Shown here in pieces: positions 10,725 through 21,467 of a stretch of DNA of 64,000 bases (its first letter is position 1; each line of letters opens with the position of its first letter). The DNA is from Vibrio ouci (lineage in GTDB: Bacteria > Pseudomonadota > Gammaproteobacteria > Enterobacterales > Vibrionaceae): positions 17,114-81,113 of the forward strand of contig NZ_SATR01000022.1 of NCBI RefSeq assembly GCF_004551525.1, read 5' to 3'. The notes beneath the pieces are model-generated. The model was not told the origin of the DNA and did no database searches. It was given only the letters and a program-made list of their open reading frames with translations. A program made the position numbers and the translations under genes.

Positions 10725-10988
10725 TTATTTATCTCTGTCTTGTTGTTGGACTGGTGGTACGGGATCGTATGTCCAACCCTTCTTATTTAAAGGGTTGCAT
10801 TTTAATAGACGTTTGCTTGATAACCAACACCCTTTTACAAAACCGTGAGCTTTCAACGCTTCTAGGGCATAAGTAGAGCAAGTTGGGGAAAAACGACAAC
10901 GTGGTCCAAGAATTGGACTAATAAAGCCTTGGTAAAATCGAACTATGCCGATTGCTACCCACGTGAAGGGCGAGACAGGCGCTGCCAT
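10725..10988 (-). CDS. yidD: Membrane protein insertion efficiency factor YidD
   Basis: The product is 87 aa, with the cysteine-bearing family core [22 protein letters not shown] and a C-terminal PVPPV segment. It is a small amphipathic inner-membrane-associated protein that makes YidC-dependent insertion more efficient. Its start overlaps the end of rnpA by 34 bp, as is usual in this cluster, and it ends 2 bp before yidC. Confidence 0.94.
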   Translation of the reverse strand: MAAPVSPFTWVAIGIVRFYQGFISPILGPRCRFSPTCSTYALEALKAHGFVKGCWLSSKRLLKCNPLNKKGWTYDPVPPVQQQDRDK

Positions 10989-11311
10989 AATTTATCAAAC
11001 AATTTGAATATTTCTTCATTGCTTAAATCTTGCGCGGTTTTCTTAGCAATAACAACATAATCTTTGTGTGCAAGTTGATGTTGATTGTTACGAAAGCTTT
11101 CACGAGCAAGGCGTTTAAAACGATTGCGACCAACGGCGGTTTTAATCTGCTTTTTAGGAACGGCTAAACCTAGTCGAGGATGAGATAGGCTATTTTTACG
11201 GGCAATGATGGTGAAATGAGGTGAGCCAGCTCGGTGAGCTTGCTGGAAGACATTTTGATAATGCTCGGGAGTTAACAAGCGTAACTCCCGATTGAACGCG
11301 TACGTATTCAA
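10955..11311 (-). CDS. rnpA: Ribonuclease P protein component
   Basis: The product is 118 aa and basic. It opens [20 protein letters not shown] and has the family's RNA-binding signature near [18 protein letters not shown]. It is the protein cofactor of RNase P, which trims the 5' ends of tRNA precursors. It sits 12 bp after rpmH and overlaps yidD, the near-universal arrangement. Confidence 0.97.
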   Translation of the reverse strand: MNTYAFNRELRLLTPEHYQNVFQQAHRAGSPHFTIIARKNSLSHPRLGLAVPKKQIKTAVGRNRFKRLARESFRNNQHQLAHKDYVVIAKKTAQDLSNEEIFKLFDKLWQRLSRPSRG

Positions 11312-11323
11312 AATAATCGAAGA

Positions 11324-11458
11324 TTACTTAGAAAGACGCTTACGGCCTTTAGCGCGACGTGCGTTGATTGTTGCACGACCGTTCTTTGTAGCCATACGTG
11401 CACGGAAACCGTGAGTACGCTTGCGCTTTAGAACTGAAGGTTGAAAAGTGCGTTTCAT
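11324..11458 (-). CDS. rpmH: 50S ribosomal protein L34
   Basis: A 44-aa basic protein, [20 protein letters not shown] at the start and ending GRKRLSK, is the full-length L34. It is the first gene of the rpmH-rnpA-yidD-yidC operon and lies behind a near-consensus promoter. It is too short for usual ORF cut-offs. The sequence is unmistakable. Confidence 0.98.
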   Translation of the reverse strand: MKRTFQPSVLKRKRTHGFRARMATKNGRATINARRAKGRKRLSK

Positions 11459-11549
11459 GATAAATACCTTTACTGATCAGTAGTTTTAGGTCAATGTTAA
11501 CCCGGCGTGGGTAGTAACGTCTTCTTTATATATAAAGAGGACAAAACCG

Positions 11550-11570
11550 ACGCCTCTCAACAAAGAGGCG
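11550..11570. repeat. Inverted repeat at the rpmH transcription start
   Basis: CGCCTCT (11551-11557) and AGAGGCG (11564-11570) form a 7-bp perfect inverted repeat separated by six bases. The predicted rpmH start (about 11566) falls within the right arm, so it is either an operator-like DNA site or a partial 5' hairpin. A second palindrome, CTTTATATATAAAG, lies at 11525-11538 in the leader. Confidence 0.6.
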
Positions 11571-11572
11571 GA

Positions 11573-11601
11573 ATTGTAATCACAGTCACACAAAGTGTCA
11601 A
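11573..11601 (-). promoter_or_regulatory. Strong promoter of rpmH
   Basis: On minus, a perfect -35 TTGACA (11596-11601) and -10 TACAAT (11573-11578) are separated by exactly 17 bp. It lies 115 bp upstream of the rpmH start codon, as expected for a ribosomal protein operon. Confidence 0.88.
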
Positions 11602-11688
11602 TCTTTGTGCAAGCGCTAAATTCCGGCCGAGCGATTATACGTAGTGTGAGCAAAATCTCAAGGATCAAACGATCCTCTGAGGCGATCT

Positions 11689-12426
11689 TTATTCAGCACC
11701 AACTTGTCGAAGGAATTTTTGTAAGCGAGGATCTTGTGGATTACCAAAGATATCCTGTGGAGAACCTTGCTCAACAATATTGCCTTCAGCCATAAAGATC
11801 ACCCGATCGGCGACCTCTCTAGCAAATTGCATTTCATGTGTGACCACCAGCATAGTCTGATGTTTTGTTGCTAAGTCCTTCATTAAATTGAGAACTTCTC
11901 CAACCCATTCAGGATCGAGTGCCGATGTCGGCTCATCAAAAAGCAGCAACTCAGGTTGCAATGCCATGGCGCGTCCGATACCCACACGTTGCTGTTGGCC
12001 ACCAGACAGTGCCGCTGGATAACTTTCGCCTTTATCGCCTAAGCCAATATCATCAAGAATCTCTTGAGCGCGAGTTAGAGCGTCCGATTTTTTCCAGCCA
12101 CGCACGGTAATCAAACCTTCGGCAATATTTTGTCGTGCTGTCATATGGGCAAAAAGGGCATAGTTCTGGAAAACAAAGCCTGTTTTACGACGTAGTGCGA
12201 GCACTTCTGCTTTTGAGTGTTTTTCACTATCGACGCTGACATCATCAATGGTAATGACACCTTTATCGGCACTTTCAAGAAAGTTGACCGTGCGCAGTAG
12301 GGTGGATTTACCGGTACCGCTAGAGCCAATGATAACGATGATCTCACCTTGGTTAATTTCCAGGTCGATCCCTTTTAGTACTTCAGTGTCGCCAAAGCGC
12401 TTATGAATATTGTCTAGTTTGATCAT
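11689..12426 (-). CDS. Polar amino acid ABC transporter, ATP-binding protein
   Basis: The product is 245 aa and a complete ABC ATPase: Walker A GSSGTGKST near residues 33-41, Q-loop in FVFQNYALF, signature LSGGQQQRVGIGRAMA, Walker B LLLFDEPTSALD and the H-loop VVTHE. It belongs to the GlnQ/HisP/TcyN group, which powers uptake of polar amino acids. Its start overlaps the permease gene by 4 bp. Cystine is my best guess for the substrate because the binding protein and permease resemble the TcyJ-TcyL pair, but the sequence does not settle it. Confidence 0.93.
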   Translation of the reverse strand: MIKLDNIHKRFGDTEVLKGIDLEINQGEIIVIIGSSGTGKSTLLRTVNFLESADKGVITIDDVSVDSEKHSKAEVLALRRKTGFVFQNYALFAHMTARQNIAEGLITVRGWKKSDALTRAQEILDDIGLGDKGESYPAALSGGQQQRVGIGRAMALQPELLLFDEPTSALDPEWVGEVLNLMKDLATKHQTMLVVTHEMQFAREVADRVIFMAEGNIVEQGSPQDIFGNPQDPRLQKFLRQVGAE

Positions 12427-13106
12427 CGTACATACGCCTTATTCAGTTTGGCTTCTGCCCAAATTTGCACTCGGGTTAGGATTACCACGACACCCCAGTA
12501 AATGAGGGCGACGGCGAGGAAAGCTTCAAAGAAGCGAAAGCTTGAAGAAGCCTCCATTTGCGCTTTGGCCATGATTTCAGCCACGCCTAAGGTAAAGGCC
12601 AAAGAGGTCGACTTAATCATATCGATGAAGTAATTCATCAACGAAGGCAAAGCGACACGGGTGGCTTGGGGCAAAATCACGCGGCGCATTGCCTGAGGCG
12701 TGGTCATGCCGACAGAAAGGCTCGCTTCCATCTGGCTACGATCAATGCCGATAATCGCGGCGCGAATACTTTCAGCCATGTAAGCGGCAAAGTGGAGTGT
12801 TAAACCGATGACCGCCGCACCGAATGCATCAAGACCGACTAAGAACGGGAAGATTTGCGGTAAGCCATAATAAAGCAGGAACAGTTGCACCAGTAGCGGC
12901 GTACCACGAAAAAAACTGATGTAGAGCTGGCTAAGTTGATCGAGAACTGGGACGCGAAATACACGAATATTCGCCAAAATGACGGATAAAATCAGTGAAA
13001 AGATTAAACCCCACGTCGCCATTTCCATGGTCGTGCCAAGATACCTAAGCAGTATCGGCATCAGATCCAGCATGTAATTAAAATCGAATCCCATAACGTG
13101 TCCCAA
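12423..13106 (-). CDS. Polar amino acid ABC transporter, permease
   Basis: The product is 227 aa at this start; an in-frame ATG at codon 5 (MGFDFNYMLDLMPILLRYLG) gives 223 aa. It has about five membrane segments of the HisM/YecS type, and the EAA loop that docks the ATPase is visible as EASLSVGMTTPQAMRRVILPQ. A single permease gene means it likely works as a homodimer. It lies between the binding protein, behind an attenuator hairpin, and the ATPase, with which it overlaps. Confidence 0.92.
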   Translation of the reverse strand: MGHVMGFDFNYMLDLMPILLRYLGTTMEMATWGLIFSLILSVILANIRVFRVPVLDQLSQLYISFFRGTPLLVQLFLLYYGLPQIFPFLVGLDAFGAAVIGLTLHFAAYMAESIRAAIIGIDRSQMEASLSVGMTTPQAMRRVILPQATRVALPSLMNYFIDMIKSTSLAFTLGVAEIMAKAQMEASSSFRFFEAFLAVALIYWGVVVILTRVQIWAEAKLNKAYVR

Positions 13107-13119
13107 AATAAATCACAAA

Positions 13120-13163
13120 AATAAAAAACAAAACCCACTGCAAAGGAAGGAAAGCAGTGGGTT
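13120..13163 (-). terminator. Attenuator hairpin inside the ABC transporter operon
   Basis: AACCCACTGC (13132-13141) and GCAGTGGGTT (13154-13163) form a 10-bp perfect stem with a 12-nt loop. On minus it is followed by TTTTGTTTTTT. It lies between the binding-protein gene and the permease gene, so it probably lets the binding protein be made in excess of the membrane parts. Confidence 0.85.
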
Positions 13164-13210
13164 ATAGGCTAGCCAACACTTATTCAGTTGGCTAGAAATC
13201 GGATCTCAGC

Positions 13211-13957
13211 TTATTTGGTAATATCAGCACCAAACCATTTCTGAGAGATTTTTGCTAGCGTACCATCAGCGCGCATTGCAGCAAGTGCTTGGTTTACTTC
13301 TGCTTGCAGTTTCTTGCCATTGTCGTTGTCAACAAATGGCCATGCGTTTTGAATCGTTTCAAATGGCTGACCTGCTAGCTGTAGTGGCAGACCTGTTTTC
13401 TTGATCAGCTCTAGTGCTGACAGGCGATCCATTACGAATGCGTCAGCGCGGCCTAGTGCAACATCGTGCTCGATACCCGTGTCGTAAGTCTTGATATTGA
13501 TCTTGCCATCTTTATCGTAGTCACGCAGTAGTTGCTCAAAGTTAGAACCTAGGTTAACGGCAACCGTTTTGCCGGCTAGATCTTCAACACCTTGGATGCT
13601 GTCATTGCCTTTGCGAACCGTGATTTGCGCGCCATCTACCACGTATGGGTCAGCAAATAGGTATTTTGCCTTACGTGCATCCGTCATGGTGATTTGGTTT
13701 GAAATGGTATCAATACGACCTGTTTCTAGCAGACCAAATAAACCAGAAAAGTTTGCAGTCACGTATTCTACTTGGTAGTCGTTGCGCTTGCCGATCTCGT
13801 CCCATAGGTCAACTTCAAAGCCTTGCAGCTTGTCTTGCTGAACGAAAGTGAATGGGAAGTAGCGGCCAGACATGCCGACTTTAACTTCAGTTGCCGCTTG
13901 AACAGTAGCAGCAGAAAGCGCGATTGCTGCAACTGCAGCCTTAATCCAGTTTTTCAT
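13211..13957 (-). CDS. Polar amino acid ABC transporter, periplasmic binding protein
   Basis: The product is 248 aa. A signal peptide (MKNWIKAAVAAIALSAATVQA) is followed by a family-3 solute-binding fold starting TEVKVGMSGRYFPFTF. The motif GFEVDLWDEIGKR and the ligand-binding arginine region TMTDARKAKYLF are typical of TcyJ/FliY and related cystine or glutamine binders. It is the first gene of the operon and lies divergent from dnaA across a 400-bp gap. Substrate is inferred, not proven. Confidence 0.92.
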   Translation of the reverse strand: MKNWIKAAVAAIALSAATVQAATEVKVGMSGRYFPFTFVQQDKLQGFEVDLWDEIGKRNDYQVEYVTANFSGLFGLLETGRIDTISNQITMTDARKAKYLFADPYVVDGAQITVRKGNDSIQGVEDLAGKTVAVNLGSNFEQLLRDYDKDGKINIKTYDTGIEHDVALGRADAFVMDRLSALELIKKTGLPLQLAGQPFETIQNAWPFVDNDNGKKLQAEVNQALAAMRADGTLAKISQKWFGADITK

Positions 13958-14157
13958 AGTACAACTCCATATAATTATGGGGATAAATACTACTGTCTCT
14001 TTACTTAATTAGATAAATAACCAAGAGCAATAACCTAGACAGTAGAGTAATAAGGTGGAGAAATAATCACTCGCAACAGGTTAGACGAACCCGGCGCAAG
14101 AAAGACGAAATATGGCTAAGGAAAAATATTCATTCACAGAGTTATCACCAGGTGAAA

Positions 14158-14336
14158 GATCACCGGGATTTGGCCATTTTGTGGATCAAAGTGTGAGTAA
14201 AAATGGGGCTGGATGTGGGGATCCAGCGAATAATGTCGAAAATATTGTGAATAACTTAGATCTTATTCACTGGATCGTCGATCATTTGCTGGCGATCTTG
14301 GTTATCAACAGGTAAAATTGCCAATCTTTTCAGATC
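14158..14336 (+). promoter_or_regulatory. dnaA promoter region rich in GATC and DnaA-box-like sites
   Basis: Upstream of dnaA, eight GATC sites start at 14158, 14184, 14220, 14259, 14273, 14280, 14294 and 14333. Box-like 9-mers are TGTGGATCA (14180-14188, one base off consensus on minus) and TGTGAATAA (14246-14254, TTATTCACA on minus). This is the layout of a promoter repressed by its own product and by SeqA. I could not pick one convincing -35/-10 pair. The left part of the gap (13958-14150) shows nothing I can name beyond the leader of the divergent binding-protein gene. Confidence 0.6.
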
Positions 14337-14358
14337 AATTACTTCGAGTGGGGGCACC

Positions 14359-15765
14359 GTGTCATCTTCGCTTTGGTTGCAATGTTTGCAACAGCTTCAA
14401 GAAGAGCTACCAGCAACGGAATTCAGCATGTGGGTTCGTCCGTTACAAGCAGAGCTCAATGACAATACGCTCACTTTATTTGCCCCAAACCGTTTTGTTT
14501 TGGACTGGGTTCGCGATAAATACCTAAATAGCATCAATCGTCTACTGCAAGAGTATTGCGGTAATGACGTACCGAGCTTGCGTTTTGAAGTCGGCAGTCG
14601 CCCTGTTGCGGCGCCAAAGCCTGTACCTAAACGTACGCCAGCCGATGTGGCCGCAGAATCTTCAGCGCCAGCGCAGCTACAAGCGCGCAAACCGGTACAT
14701 AAAACTTGGGATGATGATGCGCAAGCGATCGCTGACATCAATCACCGCTCGAATGTAAACCCGAAACATAAATTCACTAACTTCGTTGAAGGTAAGTCAA
14801 ACCAACTGGGTTTGGCTGCGGCGCGTCAAGTTTCTGATAACCCAGGTTCTGCTTATAACCCGCTGTTCCTATACGGTGGTACAGGCCTGGGTAAAACGCA
14901 CCTTCTGCATGCGGTTGGTAATGCCATTGTTGATAATAAACCAAACGCCAAAGTGGTTTACATGCACTCTGAGCGTTTCGTGCAAGATATGGTAAAAGCA
15001 CTGCAAAATAACGCGATTGAAGAGTTTAAGCGTTACTACCGTAGTGTTGATGCGCTGCTTATCGACGATATTCAATTCTTCGCCAATAAAGAGCGTTCAC
15101 AGGAAGAATTCTTCCATACATTCAACGCTTTGCTTGAAGGCAATCAACAGATCATCCTGACTTCGGATCGCTATCCAAAAGAGATCAGCGGCGTAGAAGA
15201 TCGTCTTAAATCTCGTTTTGGTTGGGGTCTAACCGTTGCGATCGAGCCTCCTGAGCTTGAAACTCGCGTCGCGATCTTGATGAAAAAAGCCGAAGACCAC
15301 CAAATCCACCTTGCGGATGAAGTGGCGTTCTTTATTGCTAAGCGTCTACGCTCTAATGTTCGTGAGCTAGAAGGCGCATTAAACCGCGTTATTGCCAATG
15401 CCAACTTTACCGGTCGTCCGATTACTATCGATTTCGTGCGTGAAGCGCTGCGTGATTTGCTGGCGCTACAAGAGAAGTTGGTCACTATCGACAATATCCA
15501 GAAGACAGTGGCGGAATACTACAAGATTAAAGTTGCTGATCTGCTGTCTAAACGTCGTTCACGTTCAGTTGCTCGCCCGCGTCAGCTAGCGATGGCATTG
15601 GCGAAAGAGCTTACCAACCACAGCTTACCTGAAATCGGTGATGCATTCGGTGGTCGTGACCATACGACGGTTTTGCATGCCTGCCGTAAGATTGAACAGC
15701 TGCGTGAAGAGAGCCACGATATTAAAGAAGATTACTCGAATCTGATTCGTACACTTTCTTCTTAA
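14359..15765 (+). CDS. dnaA: Chromosomal replication initiator protein DnaA
   Basis: The product is 468 aa from a GTG start, matching the E. coli start (MSxSLWxQCLxxLQxELPAT). Domain I (DnaB and DiaA contact) is about 1-85, then a low-complexity linker. The AAA+ domain has Walker A GGTGLGKT at about 173-180 and Walker [10 protein letters not shown] near 234-242. The DNA-binding domain IV has the box-recognition signature [12 protein letters not shown] from about 431. It melts oriC and loads the helicase. It is the first gene of dnaA-dnaN-recF-gyrB, about 7.3 kb from oriC, whereas the two are about 40 kb apart in E. coli. Confidence 0.99.
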   Translation: MSSSLWLQCLQQLQEELPATEFSMWVRPLQAELNDNTLTLFAPNRFVLDWVRDKYLNSINRLLQEYCGNDVPSLRFEVGSRPVAAPKPVPKRTPADVAAESSAPAQLQARKPVHKTWDDDAQAIADINHRSNVNPKHKFTNFVEGKSNQLGLAAARQVSDNPGSAYNPLFLYGGTGLGKTHLLHAVGNAIVDNKPNAKVVYMHSERFVQDMVKALQNNAIEEFKRYYRSVDALLIDDIQFFANKERSQEEFFHTFNALLEGNQQIILTSDRYPKEISGVEDRLKSRFGWGLTVAIEPPELETRVAILMKKAEDHQIHLADEVAFFIAKRLRSNVRELEGALNRVIANANFTGRPITIDFVREALRDLLALQEKLVTIDNIQKTVAEYYKIKVADLLSKRRSRSVARPRQLAMALAKELTNHSLPEIGDAFGGRDHTTVLHACRKIEQLREESHDIKEDYSNLIRTLSS

Positions 15766-15836
15766 TTCGCACTATTTCTTGATTCACAGTATTCTAAGCA
15801 TCGAGCAACAATAACGAATTCGGATAAGAGCATCCT

Positions 15837-16937
15837 ATGAAATTTTCCATTGAGCGTAGCCACCTGCTTAAACCACTTCAACAAGTGTCAGGTGCACTAG
15901 GTGGTCGTCCTACTTTGCCAATTCTAGGCAACCTATTACTCAAAGTAGAAGACAACGTGCTATCGATGACGGCAACAGACTTAGAAGTTGAGCTGATTAG
16001 TCGTGTCACTTTGGAAGGCGAATTTGAAGCCGGCAGTATTACTGTCCCTTCACGTAAGTTCCTCGATATTTGTCGTGGCTTACCTGACGACTCAGTGATC
16101 ACTTTCGTCTTGGAAGGTGATCGCGTGCAAGTTCGTTCTGGCCGCAGTCGTTTCTCTCTATCTACATTGCCTGCTAATGACTTTCCAAATATTGAAGATT
16201 GGCAGAGTGAAGTTGAAGTCTCGTTGACTCAAGCTGAGCTGCGTGGCTTAGTGGAAAAAACCCAATTTTCGATGGCAAACCAAGATGTGCGTTACTACCT
16301 CAACGGTATGCTGTTTGAAATCGGAGGTACGACATTGCGTAGTGTAGCGACTGATGGTCACCGTATGGCGGTATCTCAAACTCAGCTAGGTGCGGACTTT
16401 GCACAAAAGCAAATCATCGTGCCGCGTAAAGGTGTGCTTGAGCTGGTTAAGCTACTTGATGCGCCAGAGCAGCCAGTTGTACTGCAGATTGGTAGTTCAA
16501 ACGTACGAGCTGAAGTAAATAACTATGTGTTTACCTCTAAGCTGGTCGATGGTCGTTTCCCTGACTACCGCCGCGTAATGCCACAAAGCACCAGTAAAAC
16601 GCTAGAAGCGGGCTGTGATGAACTGCGCCAAGCTTTCTCGCGTGCCGCAATTCTGTCCAACGAGAAGTTCCGTGGTGTACGCGTGAACCTAGCGGATACT
16701 GAAATGCGTATTACCGCCAATAACCCAGAGCAAGAAGAAGCGGAAGAGATGCTTGACGTCAGCTTTGAAGGTGAGCCAATTGAGATTGGTTTCAACGTCA
16801 GCTACGTATTGGATGTGCTCAATACATTGCGCTGTGAAACGGTTCGAATATCCATGTCTGATGCCAACGCCAGTGCACTGATTGAGAATGCCGCCGACGA
16901 CAGCGCCATGTACGTGGTAATGCCGATTCGACTCTAG
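15837..16937 (+). CDS. dnaN: DNA polymerase III sliding clamp (beta subunit)
   Basis: The product is 366 aa, the family's exact usual length, starting [20 protein letters not shown] and ending MPIRL, where the C-terminal residues form the partner-binding cleft. Three repeated clamp domains give a ring when dimerised. It follows dnaA by 71 bp with an AAGAGCATCC leader and precedes recF by 1 bp. It acts in replication, mismatch repair and regulatory inactivation of DnaA. Confidence 0.99.
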   Translation: MKFSIERSHLLKPLQQVSGALGGRPTLPILGNLLLKVEDNVLSMTATDLEVELISRVTLEGEFEAGSITVPSRKFLDICRGLPDDSVITFVLEGDRVQVRSGRSRFSLSTLPANDFPNIEDWQSEVEVSLTQAELRGLVEKTQFSMANQDVRYYLNGMLFEIGGTTLRSVATDGHRMAVSQTQLGADFAQKQIIVPRKGVLELVKLLDAPEQPVVLQIGSSNVRAEVNNYVFTSKLVDGRFPDYRRVMPQSTSKTLEAGCDELRQAFSRAAILSNEKFRGVRVNLADTEMRITANNPEQEEAEEMLDVSFEGEPIEIGFNVSYVLDVLNTLRCETVRISMSDANASALIENAADDSAMYVVMPIRL

Positions 16938-16938
16938 C

Positions 16939-18021
16939 ATGCCGCTTTCTCGCCTCATCATAAAACAATTTAGAAACATTGAAGCCTGTGACATTAACCT
17001 GTCAGCAGGCTTTAACTTTCTTATTGGGCCGAATGGCAGTGGCAAAACCAGTGTCTTAGAAGCCATCTATCTGCTTGGTCATGGTCGCTCGTTTAAAAGC
17101 TCATTGACTGGAAGAGTGATTCAAAATGAGTGTAATGAACTGTTTGTTCACGGTCGTTTTTTGAACTCGGATCAATTTGAGCTACCAATTGGCATTAATA
17201 AGCAGCGTGACGGCTCAACAGAGGTTAAAATAGGCGGTCAATCTGGACAAAAGTTGGCACAACTGGCTCAAGTCTTACCTTTGCAGTTGATTCATCCGGA
17301 AGGGTTTGATCTACTAACGGACGGGCCGAAACATCGCCGTGCATTTATCGACTGGGGTGTGTTTCATACTGAGTCTGCTTTTTATGATGCGTGGGGGCGA
17401 TTTAAACGTCTCAACAAGCAACGTAATGCTTTGTTGAAAACCGCCACCAGCTATCGAGAGCTCAGCTACTGGGATCAGGAGATGGCAAGATTGGCTGAAA
17501 ACATCAGTCAGTGGCGAGCGACTTACATTGAGCAGATGAAAGTCAAAGCGGAGCAGATCTGCCAAGAGTTTTTGCCAGAATTTGATATCCAATTAAAGTA
17601 TTATCGTGGTTGGGATAAAGAGACCCCATATCAAGAAATACTAGAAAAGAATTTTGAGCGTGATCAGGCGCTTGGTTACACCTTTAGTGGGCCAAATAAA
17701 GCCGATTTACGCATAAAAGTGAATGGCACTCCCGTAGAGGACGTGTTGTCACGAGGCCAGTTAAAGCTGATGGTGTGTGCGCTGCGGGTTGCGCAGGGGC
17801 AACACCTGACTGAAATGACTGGCAAGCAATGTATCTACTTAATTGATGACTTTGCATCTGAATTAGATAGCCAACGTCGCAAGCGTCTTGCTGACTGCTT
17901 GAAAGAGACGGGGGCTCAAGTTTTTGTAAGTTCTATTACTGACAGTCAGATTGCAGATATGCGAGATGAAAATGGCAGGATGTTCCATGTGGAACATGGC
18001 ACAATAGAGCAAAATATATAG
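16939..18021 (+). CDS. recF: DNA repair ATPase RecF
   Basis: The product is 360 aa with Walker A GPNGSGKT at about residues 31-38, an SMC-like ABC signature in [19 protein letters not shown] and Walker [12 protein letters not shown] near the C-terminal end. RecF with RecO and RecR loads RecA at gaps in duplex DNA. It starts 1 bp after dnaN and ends 13 bp before gyrB. Its last codons contain a parS-like palindrome (17981-17996). Confidence 0.98.
   Translation: MPLSRLIIKQFRNIEACDINLSAGFNFLIGPNGSGKTSVLEAIYLLGHGRSFKSSLTGRVIQNECNELFVHGRFLNSDQFELPIGINKQRDGSTEVKIGGQSGQKLAQLAQVLPLQLIHPEGFDLLTDGPKHRRAFIDWGVFHTESAFYDAWGRFKRLNKQRNALLKTATSYRELSYWDQEMARLAENISQWRATYIEQMKVKAEQICQEFLPEFDIQLKYYRGWDKETPYQEILEKNFERDQALGYTFSGPNKADLRIKVNGTPVEDVLSRGQLKLMVCALRVAQGQHLTEMTGKQCIYLIDDFASELDSQRRKRLADCLKETGAQVFVSSITDSQIADMRDENGRMFHVEHGTIEQNI
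17981..17996. promoter_or_regulatory. parS-like palindrome inside the 3' end of recF
   Basis: TGTTCCATGTGGAACA is one base from TGTTCCACGTGGAACA, a ParB-binding variant I recall from pseudomonads, and three bases from the core TGTTTCACGTGAAACA. The mismatch is in the central four bases. It may be a weak ParB site or chance within a coding sequence. Confidence 0.4.
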
Positions 18022-18031
18022 CGGAAGATAA

Positions 18032-20452
<2,421 letters not shown>

Positions 20453-20485
20453 CGTTCCTCGTTACTAGCAGTGAGTCTCTAGAAT

Positions 20486-20516
20486 AAGCGCAGATCGAAA
20501 GATTTGCGCTTTTTTA
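20486..20516 (+). terminator. Terminator of the dnaA-dnaN-recF-gyrB operon
   Basis: AAGCGCAGATC / GATTTGCGCTT with a GAAA tetraloop and a T run, 33 bp after the gyrB stop. Confidence 0.9.
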
Positions 20517-20551
20517 TTGGAGGGTAATTAAAACAACCAGTTAGTATTAAT

Positions 20552-20574
20552 CTAGCCACTAGCCACTAGCCACT
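20552..20574. repeat. Heptamer tandem repeat between gyrB and ibpA
   Basis: CTAGCCA occurs three times in a row plus two bases. It is the only short tandem repeat of this kind I noticed in the window. Apart from it, 20520-20740 shows no ORF or site I can support. Confidence 0.8.
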
Positions 20575-20744
20575 CGAAACTAGCAACTTTTTTACTTTTA
20601 TCCCTTGAAACTGATTTTCCCCAACCACATATCTATTGTTGAAGAGGAAAGCTGTCTTGCTCATAAGAGAAGAAACAGAACCTCTGGACTCGCTGACAAG
20701 GCATTGCTCAAGAGAGGATGACCTTTGAGGCACACAATTTAAAA

Positions 20745-20770
20745 CTTGATTCGTTGCTATGTCCCCGCGC
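20745..20770 (+). promoter_or_regulatory. Candidate sigma32 heat-shock promoter of ibpA
   Basis: CTTGATT (20745-20751), 11 bp, then CCCCGCGC (20763-20770). Heat-shock promoters have CTTGAA and CCCCAT spaced by 13-15 bp, so the elements are close but the spacing is slightly short. It would give a leader of about 115 nt, similar to ibpA leaders in enterics. A second CTTGAAA at 20604 has CCCC too near to fit. Confidence 0.4.
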
Positions 20771-20774
20771 TTAG

Positions 20775-20891
20775 ACCTAACAGAGGTAGCCAGAGGAATA
20801 GTGAATGAGTCCCTTAGTCGGCAACGATCTATACAAGGTAGATCCGCGCAAACTCACGACTAAGACTATTGCTTACTAAAAGGATAGCATT
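20775..20891 (+). ncRNA. Candidate ROSE-like RNA thermometer in the ibpA leader
   Basis: The leader folds into successive hairpins. CTTAGTCG (20813-20820) pairs perfectly with CGACTAAG (20857-20864), enclosing GATCTA / TAGATC (20826-20831 and 20839-20844). The last hairpin (20866-20887) pairs CTATTGCTT with AAGGATAG, burying the Shine-Dalgarno AGGA (20881-20884), which lies 7 bp before the ATG. UUGCU facing AGGA with an internal G-G mismatch is the hallmark of ROSE elements, which open on heating. Confidence 0.65.
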
Positions 20892-21326
20892 ATGAGAACT
20901 GTAGATTTCACTCCACTTTACCGCAACGCAATTGGCTTCGATCGTCTATTCAGCATGATGGAAGCAAACACCTCGAAGAACACTTCTGGCGGTTACCCTC
21001 CGTACAACATCGAGCAAAAAGATGAGAACAACTACCGTATTACCATGGCAGTTGCCGGCTTTGCTGAAGACCAACTCGATCTGACTCAAAAAGAAAATAT
21101 GTTGATCGTGAAGGGTGAGCGTAAAACAGAAGCTGAAAAGACCTACGTATACCAAGGTATCGCAGAGCGTGATTTCGAACGTAAATTCCAGCTAGCTGAC
21201 TACGTAAAAGTCGTAGGTGCAAGCATGGAAAACGGTCTACTACACATTGACCTAGAGCGTGAAATCCCAGAAGCGATGCAGCCACGCAAGATTGCGATTA
21301 ATGGCAAGAATTTGATTGAGGGCTAA
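20892..21326 (+). CDS. ibpA: Small heat-shock protein IbpA
   Basis: The product is 144 aa. It has the alpha-crystallin domain (about 35-125) with [20 protein letters not shown], and the C-terminal IxI-type motif is seen as KIAINGK. IbpA is an ATP-independent holdase that coats aggregating proteins so that DnaK and ClpB can refold them. A single ibp gene is present here, unlike the ibpAB pair of E. coli. It has its own leader and terminator, so it is a single-gene unit probably controlled by sigma32 and temperature-dependent translation. Confidence 0.96.
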   Translation: MRTVDFTPLYRNAIGFDRLFSMMEANTSKNTSGGYPPYNIEQKDENNYRITMAVAGFAEDQLDLTQKENMLIVKGERKTEAEKTYVYQGIAERDFERKFQLADYVKVVGASMENGLLHIDLEREIPEAMQPRKIAINGKNLIEG

Positions 21327-21371
21327 ATGCCATCAGCTTTAACTAGCTGAGTATATTCGGGAAGAAGAGTG

Positions 21372-21412
21372 AAAGAGCACCCTTACCTTGAAAAAGGCGG
21401 TGCTCTTTTTTA
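21372..21412 (+). terminator. Terminator of ibpA (possibly bidirectional)
   Basis: AAAGAGCACC (21372-21381) pairs with GGTGCTCTTT (21399-21408) across a 17-nt loop and is followed by Ts. The left arm's A run could also serve the convergent avtA. Confidence 0.85.
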
Positions 21413-21467
21413 TTGGATTATTTATAGTGTCATTCCATAGAGGGAGGAACGACCGAGTAGGGAATCT

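Noticed and set aside
11486..11668. 60-codon minus-strand ORF upstream of rpmH
   Set aside because: It spans the rpmH promoter and palindromes and has no leader; it is a chance frame.
11641..11688. Terminator after the ABC ATPase gene (AGGATC / GATCCT stem)
   Set aside because: The stem is six base pairs and no T run follows, so it is too weak to call.
14112..14315. 67-codon plus-strand ORF upstream of dnaA
   Set aside because: It lies across the GATC and DnaA-box cluster of the dnaA promoter, has no ribosome binding site and no recognisable composition; it is probably chance.
14396..14741. 114-codon minus-strand ORF inside dnaA
   Set aside because: It is a shadow of dnaA in another frame; the plus frame matches DnaA throughout.
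20604..20630. Alternative sigma32 promoter (CTTGAAA followed by CCCC)
   Set aside because: Only 8 bp separate the elements, much less than the 13-15 needed.
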